A stretch of DNA of 52,111 nt from Nitrososphaerota archaeon. GTDB taxonomy: Archaea > Thermoproteota > Nitrososphaeria > Nitrososphaerales > CADDZS01. Below are positions 24,785 through 33,514 of this stretch, piece after piece; position 1 is the first letter of the stretch, and every line of letters starts with the position of its first letter. The notes beneath the pieces are model-generated. The model made no database searches, had not been told where the DNA came from, and saw nothing but the letters and a program-made list of their open reading frames with translations. The translations under genes and the position numbers were made by a program. Location of the stretch: positions 1-52,111 of the forward strand of contig JABDCJ010000011.1 of assembly GCA_013288145.1 (NCBI GenBank), given 5' to 3'.

Positions 24785-25557
24785 ACAGCCTCCCCGAGAA
24801 TGTAATTGACGCCAATGTCAAAATCGGAGTTTCGGCGTACGGTCCGAGTCATTCGGTAGAGCAGTGCCTAGAGTCTATGAACAAGTTCGGAATTGCCAGA
24901 TCTATAATCTCCTGCTTTACTCCACCCGATCTTTCTTTCGAGAAGGCGAACACCATAATAGAGAAAATCACCCGTGAAAACCGAACGAGATTTTTTGGAG
25001 TGGTTAGAGTAGATCCTAGGTTCGACGGGGCGAAAAGAATCTTGCGAAAGTTTCTCAGAAAAAAATCCTTTGTCGCGGTGAGTTTGAACCCATTTGAGCA
25101 GGCTTTCAAGGTCGGCGATCCTCTGGCAAAAGAGATCTATGAGTTAGCAGAGGAATTCGACTGTCCTGTTTTGTTAGAAAGTGGGTTTCCAATCGTTTCC
25201 ATGCCGTTACAAGTCTCCGAGGTCGCCAAGGAGTTCAGAAAAGTAGATTTTATTATGACCCATTCCGGTCAGCTTATGGCGAGTGGGCAATCGGAGTATG
25301 ATTCTCTCCGGGCGATGCTGGAAAATGGAAATCTGTACTGTGATACTTCACAAATCATCTTGTCTGGGCTCGGGGGGTTTATCGAGCAGGTGGTTCGGGC
25401 AAACGAAAAGAATTCTCGGGACCGCGTAATCTTTGGATCAAATTCGCCAATGGGAGATGTTTCGGTCGAGCTATTGCGAGTAAAGAGCGCGAACATTGGC
25501 GAGATCGAACGCAATCGGATCTTTTCGGAAAACGCGTTGAAATTGTTCAGCCTCTGA
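24781..25557 (+). CDS. Degenerate Amidohydrolase_2 homologue, probable pseudoenzyme partner
   Basis: Same fold and length (258 residues) as the previous gene, clearly a duplicate, but the metal ligands have gone: the HxH motif is N12-V-K14, the second-site histidine is Glu in LLESGFP, and the final aspartate is Asn in FGSNSP; only the MTHSGQ histidine remains. The frame is intact and under apparent constraint, so a structural or regulatory subunit of a heteromer with the preceding enzyme is likely. TTG start overlaps the upstream stop by four bases. Confidence 0.82.
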   Translation: MNSLPENVIDANVKIGVSAYGPSHSVEQCLESMNKFGIARSIISCFTPPDLSFEKANTIIEKITRENRTRFFGVVRVDPRFDGAKRILRKFLRKKSFVAVSLNPFEQAFKVGDPLAKEIYELAEEFDCPVLLESGFPIVSMPLQVSEVAKEFRKVDFIMTHSGQLMASGQSEYDSLRAMLENGNLYCDTSQIILSGLGGFIEQVVRANEKNSRDRVIFGSNSPMGDVSVELLRVKSANIGEIERNRIFSENALKLFSL

Positions 25558-25629
25558 TCGAATCAAAAAAAGATATAATCAGTTCAAGGAACGTTTTGAA
25601 TTTACACTCCAAAAGCAGGAAATAATCTC

Positions 25630-26877
25630 TTGTCAAGACAGATTCAGTCCAAAATCAGCGATAGTAAAAAAGTCCTCAGCCACAAACTTACAGAAAAGAT
25701 TGACAGGAATGAAGTTTCGAAACTCCTGAGCGATCTCGTCAAAGTTCCTAGCGTAACCGGATCTGAGGGCGACGCGGCGAGATTTCTAAAAGAATGGTGC
25801 GACAAGAACGGCCTGCCGTGCGAGCTTCAGCAGGTCAGCGGGGATAGATACAACGTCATCGTAAAGATCCAAGGTTCGACAGGTAAGTCCACGATTCACT
25901 TTGACGGACACATTGACACTTATCCCATGACGGACGAGTGGAACAAAAGCCTCGTGGGAAAAATTACTCGAGAGAGAATTTACGGAATCGGCTCGGTTGA
26001 TGACAAGGGAGGAACGGTTGCAATGCTCGTTGCTGCAAAATCAATAATGAATTTGGGGATTGAAACCGAAGGTAACATCATTCTAACAGCAGTACCGGGA
26101 CATCTTGAAGGAGGCTCGGGTGTTCGAAAGCTAGTGGAAAAGGGGTTCAAGGCTGACGTCGGGATTGTTTGCGAACCGACAACGATGAAGATCATAACTT
26201 GCCACATGGCTTCTCTTTACTTTGAAATAGTAACGAAGGGAGTGCCTGCTCTCGATACATACAAAGAAAACGGAGTTAACGCGATCCTCCACATGACTCG
26301 AATAATTAGTGAACTTCAGAGGTTAGAGAAAAGCTACCAGAAAAAGTACAGGCACCCAATTCTTGGAGTTCCTCTGGTCAATATTGGAAAAATAAACGGT
26401 GGGTTCAGACACAACATCGTTCCCGACGAATGTCGCCTCGCATTCTCGATTAGATACCTGCCCGGTCAAACAATCGAAGGAATCAAGAAAGAGATCCAGG
26501 AAATTTTTGCAAAATTGAAGAAAGACGATATTCCAGATCTTGAAGCTTCGATTTCGTATCTAAAGGGGTGGTATGACTGGCCCCGTCTTCCGCTAGAAAT
26601 TCCCAGAGATAGTCAGCTCGTCAAATCAGTGGTTCATGCTTACGAAACTACAACCGGAGATAAACCAGTAATTACCGGCGAAAAGTACTGGACCGATGCT
26701 TCAATTTTCACTGCTGCTAATGTTCCTTCGATTGTATTCGGTCCTGGGAACGACGAGTGCTACTGGATCGACGAATACATGGAAACTAGCCAGCTCTTGA
26801 ATGCAACAAAAATCTATGCGATGCTGATGTCTGAGATGACGTCCATGTCTCCAACAGAGCTGAGGAAAGGGATCTAG
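25630..26877 (+). CDS. M20-family metallohydrolase B with non-canonical catalytic segment
   Basis: M20 fold, 415 residues: GHIDTY (H94, D96), GSVDDKGG with the bridging aspartate D124, and CEPTT are normal. The catalytic-base/metal Glu-Glu pair of the canonical motif is replaced by G-H158-L159-E160-G-G, and the late metal histidine is replaced by aromatic residues (YWIDEY). The changes differ from those in hydrolase A. Could be an amidase with another geometry or a binding protein. TTG start at 25630, 72 bases after the pseudoenzyme gene and probably in the same unit. It ends four bases into the convergent epimerase gene. Confidence 0.85.
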   Translation: MSRQIQSKISDSKKVLSHKLTEKIDRNEVSKLLSDLVKVPSVTGSEGDAARFLKEWCDKNGLPCELQQVSGDRYNVIVKIQGSTGKSTIHFDGHIDTYPMTDEWNKSLVGKITRERIYGIGSVDDKGGTVAMLVAAKSIMNLGIETEGNIILTAVPGHLEGGSGVRKLVEKGFKADVGIVCEPTTMKIITCHMASLYFEIVTKGVPALDTYKENGVNAILHMTRIISELQRLEKSYQKKYRHPILGVPLVNIGKINGGFRHNIVPDECRLAFSIRYLPGQTIEGIKKEIQEIFAKLKKDDIPDLEASISYLKGWYDWPRLPLEIPRDSQLVKSVVHAYETTTGDKPVITGEKYWTDASIFTAANVPSIVFGPGNDECYWIDEYMETSQLLNATKIYAMLMSEMTSMSPTELRKGI

Positions 26878-27317
26878 GTCACGGTCGTCTTTCGCGACTC
26901 AAATTCTGTATCGCAGAGTTCGATCAATATGTTGGCTGTGAGCTTTGGATGACAGAAATTTACAGGGTGACCCATTGCTCCGATCCTGGGCGCCGAATAG
27001 ATCATATCGATTCCAACAGACTTCAGCTCTCCCGCTACTTTCTCAAGATCCGAGTCGACAGAAAACGCAAGATGATGCATAGCATTCCTCTTCTGTTTTT
27101 CGAGAAACTTTGCAACAGTTCCTTCGTTATCTAGTGGTTCCATAAGCTCCAAAATGCTATTGCCGGTTTCAACTAGGACAAAAGCGAGGCCTAACGACTT
27201 TGATTCGATCCTGTTCGAAGCTGAAAGGCCAAACTTTGAAATGAAGGTCTGGCTTGCCTCTTCGAGGTCAAGTACCGCAATTCCAACGTGGTTTAGCCCT
27301 GTAACTTTGAACAACAA
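26874..27317 (-). CDS. mce: Methylmalonyl-CoA epimerase (VOC superfamily)
   Basis: Interconverts (S)- and (R)-methylmalonyl-CoA. A 147-residue VOC-fold protein with the metal ligands in typical places: LNHVGIAV (H10), the glutamate in SILELMEPL, AMHHLAFSV and the final glutamate in ILIELCD. The context is decisive: it is the last gene of an operon with the split methylmalonyl-CoA mutase. Starts at ATG 27317, 10 bases after the CoA-transferase gene. Confidence 0.92.
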   Translation of the reverse strand: MLFKVTGLNHVGIAVLDLEEASQTFISKFGLSASNRIESKSLGLAFVLVETGNSILELMEPLDNEGTVAKFLEKQKRNAMHHLAFSVDSDLEKVAGELKSVGIDMIYSAPRIGAMGHPVNFCHPKLTANILIELCDTEFESRKTTVT

Positions 27318-27327
27318 ATCACCAGGA

Positions 27328-28539
27328 TCATTTAGAAACTATTTTCTTACCTATGAGCTCATCAATTTCATTCTCGCCTATCCCGAATTGTTTCAATATT
27401 TTCTCCGAATGTTCGCCGAGGCGCGGGGGAGCATCCCTCGGAATTACCGGAGACTCATTGATGGTCAGCGGCTGACGAATCGACTGATAGACTTTGGATT
27501 GATCTGAATTGTGAACGGGCGTATCGCAGATGAGTTCGAGAGCTTTAGTCTGCTCGCTTTCCAGAACCTCTGGCAACGATCCGACCGGACCGCAAGGAAC
27601 TCCGCGAGATTCAAACAACTCCAGCCAGTAATGGGCCGTCGCCTCGCCCAGCCTCCCGTTGATTATCTGAGCGAGCTGCTTCTGATTTCTTACGCGGTCA
27701 GAATTCATGGCAAAAAGAGGCTCTGAAAGAAGTTCCGGAAGATCAATTGCGTCAACGAAGCGGTGCCACATTTCTTCGCTTCCGGCGCCTGCGATGGCGA
27801 CGTAACCATCTTTCGCTCGGAATGCCTGGTAAGGCGCAAATGTTGGACTCGCAGAACCCATCCGGCGCGGTACGTTTCCCGAGGCGAGGTAATCGCACGC
27901 AAGAATTGATAGCAGCGAAACAGAGCCTTCGTAAAGAGACGTGCTGATCCTGGATCCTTCAGAACTGGACACTCGTTCGAAAAGCGAAGACAGTATTCCA
28001 ATCGCTGAAAATAGTCCCGCTGCAAAGTCAGTTATCGGAACGCCGACCTTGACGGGCTCGGAGTCTATCTCTCCTGTTAGATCCATTATTCCCGTGACAG
28101 CTTGAAGGATCAGGTCAAACCCTCGCCTCTCTCTTAATGGTCCCTTTGCTCCGAATCCGGAAATGTCAGAGTAGACCAGTCGTGGATTTATTTTATGGCA
28201 CTCGTCGTACCCTATCCCCAGGGACTCCATAGTCCCGGGACTAAAGTTCTCTACGAGAACGTCGAAATTAGGCACGAGCTTTGTCAGGAAGAGCTCGCGA
28301 CCTTCTTTTCTCTTCAAGTTCAAAGCGAGACTTTCCTTGCCCCGATTCAGACTCAAGAATAGAGTACTTTCGCCCGAGACGAAACTTGGGCCGGCGCTTC
28401 GGTAGGGATCTCCTAATCCGGGCTTTTCTACCTTTACAACCCGCGCGCCGAGGTCTGCCAAAATCTGGGTGCAGAAAGGACCCGAAACGAATTGAGTGAG
28501 GTCCAGAACATTCAAGCCTTGGAGGGGACGAGCAGTCAT
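27328..28539 (-). CDS. Class III (CaiB/BaiF-type) CoA-transferase
   Basis: Transfers CoA between organic acids. N-terminal LDLTQFVSGPFCTQILADLGARVVKVE and the KGREL region are typical; the catalytic aspartate lies in VPITDFAAG. 403 residues is the normal length. It lies between mcmA (18 bases) and mce (10 bases), so it should use an intermediate of the same pathway: succinyl-CoA from the mutase could donate CoA to activate an incoming acid. The acceptor is unknown. Confidence 0.9.
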   Translation of the reverse strand: MTARPLQGLNVLDLTQFVSGPFCTQILADLGARVVKVEKPGLGDPYRSAGPSFVSGESTLFLSLNRGKESLALNLKRKEGRELFLTKLVPNFDVLVENFSPGTMESLGIGYDECHKINPRLVYSDISGFGAKGPLRERRGFDLILQAVTGIMDLTGEIDSEPVKVGVPITDFAAGLFSAIGILSSLFERVSSSEGSRISTSLYEGSVSLLSILACDYLASGNVPRRMGSASPTFAPYQAFRAKDGYVAIAGAGSEEMWHRFVDAIDLPELLSEPLFAMNSDRVRNQKQLAQIINGRLGEATAHYWLELFESRGVPCGPVGSLPEVLESEQTKALELICDTPVHNSDQSKVYQSIRQPLTINESPVIPRDAPPRLGEHSEKILKQFGIGENEIDELIGKKIVSK

Positions 28540-28556
28540 TCGATTAACTCCAGATG

Positions 28557-30164
28557 CTATACGACGAGGCCCGGATCTTTGTACGTTCCGAATGCTAGCT
28601 TCATTACCGCGGTTATCTCTCCAACCGTAGCATATGTTTTCACGGCCTCGATGAGGACCGGAATGACGTTTGCGTTGCTATTTTCGCACGCCAACTTTAC
28701 TTTGTCAAGAGCTGCGGCGACTAGCTTTGCATCTCTTTTTCTTCTGAGAGCCTTTACCCTTTTCTTTTGCAGGAGAGAAGCCTTTTCATCGGGGTGCTGA
28801 ATTTCGATCCGACTTTTTGACTGAGTCGTGTATTTGTTTCGCCCAACCACGACCCTTTTACCGGATTCGATGTCGATCTCCTGCTTGTAAGCGCGGTCGA
28901 TCACCTCTCGCTGTGGATATCCTCTGACGACGGCATTTGGCATTCCGCCCCAAACGGCGTCTATTTGATTCATTTTTTCCAGGATCTTTTCTTCTAGTTG
29001 ATCTGTTAATCGTTCGATGAAAAACGAACCGCCAAGGGGATCCACGGTTTTTGTCACGGCGCTTTCGTACGCAATGATCTGCTGAGTTCTAAGACAAATT
29101 TTCACGGATTCTTCGGTCGGAATCGATAGAGCCTCGTCATACGCCATAACATGGATTGATTGCGCGCCTCCAAGAACCGCGGCAAGGCATTGCATGGAGC
29201 TTCTTACGACGTTATTGATCGGTTCCTGCGCAGGGAGAACTGCGCCCGAGCCTCCAGAAAAAAAACGGAGTCTTTCGGACTCTTCTTTCTTGCTGTGAAA
29301 TCTTTCTCTGGCCACTTTTGACCATATTCTGCGAGCGGCTCGAAACTTTGCAATCTCTTCAAAAAAATCTCTCCCGCAGGCAAAGTGAAAACTCAGATTT
29401 GATGCAAATTTGTCAAAGTCAAGACCCCTCCTGATTAGCTCTTGGCTGTAAGAAATTGCGTCGGAAAGGCAAAAGGCGACTTCCTGGATCGAGCTGGCGC
29501 CCATCTCTTTTACGTGGAAACCTGTTACAGATACAGGATTGAACTCTGGCACGTTTTTTATTGAATACTCGATAACGTCGCAGACCAGTCTGACGGATGG
29601 CTCGGGCGGAAATATGAATGCCTTTCTCGCAAGGAATTCCTTGAGAATGTCGTTTTGCAAGGTCCCGCGAAGTAGAGAAATATCGATCCCCCTTTTCTCT
29701 GCCATTGCGAGATACATTGCAAAAATAACGGGGGCTGTTGCGTTGATGTTGAGGTGGGTGCTCACCTGATCTATCGGAATACCTTCGAATAATTCTTCTA
29801 TGTCCTTGAGGCTACTTATCGCGACCCCAACGACCCCTACGTCGTCTTCAGCGATTTCATCGTCTGAGTCGTAACCGAGTTGCGTGGGAAGGTCAAAAGC
29901 AACACTCAGCCCGGTCTGACCCTGTGCCAAAAGATACTTGTACCTCTTATTTGATTGCGACGCATCACCCATTCCTGAATACTGGCGCATCGTCCACAGC
30001 CTTCCCCGGTACATAGTTTCATATGGACCACGAGTAAATGGCGGTTTTCCCGGGAGACCAAGTCTCGCTTCTAGATCTTGAATGTCGCCTTCAGAATAAA
30101 ACTGGACAACGGGAATTCCTGAATCCGTCTCGAATTTGCGCTTCTCGATTGATCTGTGTTCCAT
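28557..30164 (-). CDS. mcmA1: Methylmalonyl-CoA mutase, large (catalytic) subunit
   Basis: Adenosylcobalamin-dependent isomerisation of (R)-methylmalonyl-CoA to succinyl-CoA. The 535 residues form the substrate-binding TIM barrel alone: PFTRGPYETMYRGRLWTMRQYSGMGDA and GLSVAFDLPTQLGYDSD are family signatures. The B12-binding domain is encoded separately just upstream, the usual archaeal arrangement. In Thaumarchaeota the enzyme also serves the 3-hydroxypropionate/4-hydroxybutyrate cycle; here the neighbours speak for propionate-type catabolism. Confidence 0.96.
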   Translation of the reverse strand: MEHRSIEKRKFETDSGIPVVQFYSEGDIQDLEARLGLPGKPPFTRGPYETMYRGRLWTMRQYSGMGDASQSNKRYKYLLAQGQTGLSVAFDLPTQLGYDSDDEIAEDDVGVVGVAISSLKDIEELFEGIPIDQVSTHLNINATAPVIFAMYLAMAEKRGIDISLLRGTLQNDILKEFLARKAFIFPPEPSVRLVCDVIEYSIKNVPEFNPVSVTGFHVKEMGASSIQEVAFCLSDAISYSQELIRRGLDFDKFASNLSFHFACGRDFFEEIAKFRAARRIWSKVARERFHSKKEESERLRFFSGGSGAVLPAQEPINNVVRSSMQCLAAVLGGAQSIHVMAYDEALSIPTEESVKICLRTQQIIAYESAVTKTVDPLGGSFFIERLTDQLEEKILEKMNQIDAVWGGMPNAVVRGYPQREVIDRAYKQEIDIESGKRVVVGRNKYTTQSKSRIEIQHPDEKASLLQKKRVKALRRKRDAKLVAAALDKVKLACENSNANVIPVLIEAVKTYATVGEITAVMKLAFGTYKDPGLVV

Positions 30165-30211
30165 GGAATTCGAGTGCAGACTGTATCTCCACCGCTCCGT
30201 GATTAAGAATT

Positions 30212-30697
30212 CTAGATTGCGGCTCTCCGCTTAACCTTTTTCTCACTGCCTTTTTTGAGAGCGCCTTTCAAGAATTCTCCAACCTTTGATATTGGCGTCC
30301 CAGTGGGAACGATGACATCGATTCCTAACCTTCGAAGCTTTGGAATATCTTCGTCGGGAATAATGCCTCCGATCGCGGTCTTTACTTTCCATCCCTTTTT
30401 TTCTCTGATCCTTTCAATCAAGCGTTTGGCAACTTTGAGGTGCGTACCGGATAAGATACTGAGACCGATGATCTCCACATCCTCTTGAATGGCAACTTGG
30501 ATAATCTGATCGATTGTCCCGTAAAGTCCCAGGTAGATCACCTCGAATCCCGCGTCTCGGAGCGCTCTGCTGACAACTAGAGCTCCCCTATCGTGACCGT
30601 CGAGACCAGGTTTTGCAATCAGGATTCGTGGTGGCTTTTTGCCGATCTCCGATGAAAACGCTCGAATTTCTGATCTCGCGCCTGACGTCTTCTGCAT
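30212..30697 (-). CDS. mcmA2: Methylmalonyl-CoA mutase, small (cobalamin-binding) subunit
   Basis: A B12-binding Rossmann-like domain with D33-G-H35-D-R-G38 (the DxHxxG motif whose histidine ligates cobalt), followed by LSILSGTHL and GGIIPDEDIPKL, both diagnostic for the family. 161 residues with a basic C-terminal tail. First gene of the operon mcmA2-mcmA1-CoA-transferase-mce. No MeaB/ArgK-type GTPase is seen nearby. Confidence 0.95.
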   Translation of the reverse strand: MQKTSGARSEIRAFSSEIGKKPPRILIAKPGLDGHDRGALVVSRALRDAGFEVIYLGLYGTIDQIIQVAIQEDVEIIGLSILSGTHLKVAKRLIERIREKKGWKVKTAIGGIIPDEDIPKLRRLGIDVIVPTGTPISKVGEFLKGALKKGSEKKVKRRAAI

Positions 30698-30844
30698 TCC
30701 TTCCTCGATTGGGATTTAATAGTCATAACGCGGTTGAAGTATAATTCTTGCGCTCGATTTTGAGATCGAACAGATGGTCAACCGGCGAATATCAGTAACA
30801 AATATTTTGAGTTCGACGAGCACTCGGGGCAGTGAGGTTCTAAA

Positions 30845-32143
30845 TTGTCCCCTTATGAAGCCGGCGGAAAGAAGGAACTTTTTCAGGCTGTTGACAGTAA
30901 AATTGCTGCTTTAGAGCAAGATAGTATTGATCTGCTTTCGAGACTGATAGGATTCAATACATCTGATCCTCCAGCAGCTAATTGCGAAGATGCTCAGTTT
31001 TGGCTGCAGAGATATCTAATAGAAAAGATGGGCGCGAATTCCACAGAAACTTTTGAGGATTTTCCAAAAGATCCTCATCTAGTCGCCAGATTCAAATCGA
31101 GCGCTAACAATGGACGATCGATAATATTCAATGGCCACATGGACGTTGCGGAAGTTCGACCCGACGAAAAGTGGCGCTATGGTCCTTTCACCCCGATTCT
31201 AGAAAACGGGATATTTTATGGAAGAGGGTCAACGGACATGAAAGGTGGAATGACAGCTATGCTGATGGCGATTAGGGCGGTACGGGAAAGTGGCATTAAG
31301 CTCGGAGGTGATGTCATTTTTGAATCGGTTGTCGGAGAGGAGGCGGGAGAGGCGGGCACGAAAACCTGCATTGATCGAGGGTATCGCGGAGATTTTGCTG
31401 TGATCTCAGAGCCCACGAATTTTAGAATCCAAGGACAGGGTGGCGTTATCACATGTTGGCTCACGGTAAAGAGCAAAACGACCTTTCACGATGGGAACCG
31501 GAGAAGGATGATTCACGCTGGAGGAGGTTTGTACGGCGCGAGTGCAATCGAAAAAATGGCAAAATTGCTCGCATCGGTTCAAGATTTGGAGAGACACTGG
31601 GCAGTGATGAAGTCAGATCCAAGGATGCCTCCAGGGAGCACGACAATCAACCCATCATTCATCCATGGCGGAAGGCATCCTGCGTTCATCGCCGATGAGT
31701 GCAAACTGTGGCTGACGGTTCACCTGCTGCCCAGCGAGACTTATTCAGACGTGCAAAAAGAGATCGAATCCTGCTTGCTAGCCGCATGCGAATCCGATCC
31801 ATGGCTGAAGAACAATCCGGTAGAATTCAGTTGGGGTGGCAAGTCAATGTTTAGAGGTACCGGAGAAATCTTTCCTTCAGCAGAAATCGATGATAACGCG
31901 GATCAAACTCTAGTGCTAAAGAGGGCACATGAATCAGTATTCGACAGATCCGAACCAGTTTCGATAATGCCGTCGGTCACGGACGCCGGATGGTTTGACG
32001 AGGCTGGAATACCCGTTGCAATTTACGGACCCGGCGATCTCGCTCAGGCACACACAGTTGACGAGTTTATCCGGTGGAAAGAAATCACAGATGCGTCAAG
32101 GATCTACGCTCATCTCTTGATTGACTGGTGCGGTACCGAATAG
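30845..32143 (+). CDS. M20-family metallohydrolase C (canonical active site)
   Basis: ArgE/DapE-type deacylase, 432 residues. All dinuclear-site residues are present: GHMDVA (H98, D100), GSTDMKGG (D131), the GEEAGEAG pair (E165 base, E166 ligand), SEPTN (E189) and the late histidine in AHTVDEF. Likely hydrolyses an N-acyl or N-carbamoyl amino acid or a small peptide. TTG start at 30845, divergent from the mcm operon, and 18 bases before the LLM gene with which it probably forms an operon. Serves as the internal reference for the two altered M20 paralogues. Confidence 0.92.
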   Translation: MSPYEAGGKKELFQAVDSKIAALEQDSIDLLSRLIGFNTSDPPAANCEDAQFWLQRYLIEKMGANSTETFEDFPKDPHLVARFKSSANNGRSIIFNGHMDVAEVRPDEKWRYGPFTPILENGIFYGRGSTDMKGGMTAMLMAIRAVRESGIKLGGDVIFESVVGEEAGEAGTKTCIDRGYRGDFAVISEPTNFRIQGQGGVITCWLTVKSKTTFHDGNRRRMIHAGGGLYGASAIEKMAKLLASVQDLERHWAVMKSDPRMPPGSTTINPSFIHGGRHPAFIADECKLWLTVHLLPSETYSDVQKEIESCLLAACESDPWLKNNPVEFSWGGKSMFRGTGEIFPSAEIDDNADQTLVLKRAHESVFDRSEPVSIMPSVTDAGWFDEAGIPVAIYGPGDLAQAHTVDEFIRWKEITDASRIYAHLLIDWCGTE

Positions 32144-32161
32144 TCTTTTTGAGGTCTTTTC

Positions 32162-33127
32162 TTGTCAAATCCAAGATTCGGAATACACCTGCCTAACTCT
32201 GGGGGAGGAGCTGTATCTCCTGATTCACTGGTTGAATACAAGACGATAAGAAAAATCGCGCTTGAAGCCGAAAAACTTGGATTTGATTCAGTCTGGGCAA
32301 ACGAACACCTGACTTTGCCCACTGATCAAACGCCCACTGAAACAAAATTCTTTGAGCCCCTTACTCTTTTGTCATCGATCGCCTCGGAGACAAGAAAAAT
32401 AAACTTGGGTACGGCAATTGTAATCTTGCCCTTTAGAGATCCTTTTGTTCTCGCAAAGGAAGCCGGAACGTTAGCTGAAATCAGTGGAGATCGTTTCATT
32501 CTCGGCGTGGGACCGGGTAGATTTGAAAGAGAGTATTCAGTCCAGAACAAGAATTGGAAGGAGCGCAACAAGAAACTCGAAGAACAGATCGCTATGATCC
32601 GGGAGCTTGTCTCAGGAAAGCCCTTCCAATATAGTGGAAAGTTTTTTTCGGCAAATGGTTTTTCAATGAGACCCATTCCGGGAAAGATGCCAATTGTACT
32701 CGGCGGCTCAAGCGCAATTGCGGTCAGTAGAGCCGTCAGACTTTGCGACGGCATTATGCCTGGTCATATCACAGTAGATGAAGCTGAAAGCATAAACCGG
32801 TCGATTACTCTCGAGCTGGGGAGCGATAAGAATCGCACTGAACGAGGCTTTACTTTTTACAATGAAATGATCCTAAGCATCGACGAGGACTCTGAGAAGG
32901 CAAGGTCGAAATTCCTTGCAAGCACCTATGTAAGGAAAGTACAATACGCAACTGATCTTTCGTCGAAAGCTTTGGTAGGTACACCCCGCGAGGTTATCTC
33001 TAAAATAACACAGTATGCGGATGTTGGGGTAAGAGAATTTATTCTGATATTTGCGGACGAGACCGAAACGGAATTTATCGAATCGATGAGGCTATTTTCA
33101 ACAAAAGTCCTGAATGCCCGGAATTAA
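32162..33127 (+). CDS. LLM-class (luciferase-like) oxidoreductase
   Basis: TIM-barrel flavin/F420-dependent oxidoreductase, 321 residues: FGIHLPNSGGG, GFDSVWANEHL, LGTAIVILPFRDPF and LGVGPGRFEREY are family signatures. Starts at TTG 32162 with a GAGG Shine-Dalgarno-like sequence about eight bases upstream, which supports translation from a shared transcript with M20 hydrolase C. Probably oxidises or reduces an intermediate of the catabolic island; substrate unknown. Confidence 0.92.
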   Translation: MSNPRFGIHLPNSGGGAVSPDSLVEYKTIRKIALEAEKLGFDSVWANEHLTLPTDQTPTETKFFEPLTLLSSIASETRKINLGTAIVILPFRDPFVLAKEAGTLAEISGDRFILGVGPGRFEREYSVQNKNWKERNKKLEEQIAMIRELVSGKPFQYSGKFFSANGFSMRPIPGKMPIVLGGSSAIAVSRAVRLCDGIMPGHITVDEAESINRSITLELGSDKNRTERGFTFYNEMILSIDEDSEKARSKFLASTYVRKVQYATDLSSKALVGTPREVISKITQYADVGVREFILIFADETETEFIESMRLFSTKVLNARN

Positions 33128-33169
33128 TGAAACTCAGAGCGCTTGATGTTTCTTTCGGTGTGAAAACAG

Positions 33170-33511
33170 CTAGCGGGTTTCGATGATGTCGTCTCGTAGG
33201 AATTTTTCTTTGGCAGCGGAGACGCACAGGTCGAAATCTGAAAATCCGTTATCGATACCAAAATATGCACATATGCTCGAGATTAACTTAGCTTTGAGAT
33301 CCTGGGAATTGTGCTTGAACATCTTGTCGATGTTTGACCAGTACTTTTTTGGATCTTTTACAGCAATTTTAGGATCGACAAAAAATGCAATCGAACCAGC
33401 TGCTTGAACACCGAGGGCACTCTCTAGCCCGAGGTTTATGCCAATCGTGAGCTTCTGTCCGAAACTCATTCTCTCGACATATGCGGCGCTGCTTTGCATT
33501 CTTTGTTCCAA
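33170..33511 (-). CDS. Hypothetical protein, third gene of a small membrane operon
   Basis: 113 residues, mostly helical, with a short hydrophobic stretch (ALGVQAAGSIAFFVDP) that is too weak for a certain membrane segment. No motif recognised. It begins three bases after the preceding membrane-protein gene, which implies a common transcript and a related role. Confidence 0.7.
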   Translation of the reverse strand: MEQRMQSSAAYVERMSFGQKLTIGINLGLESALGVQAAGSIAFFVDPKIAVKDPKKYWSNIDKMFKHNSQDLKAKLISSICAYFGIDNGFSDFDLCVSAAKEKFLRDDIIETR

Positions 33512-33514
33512 CCC

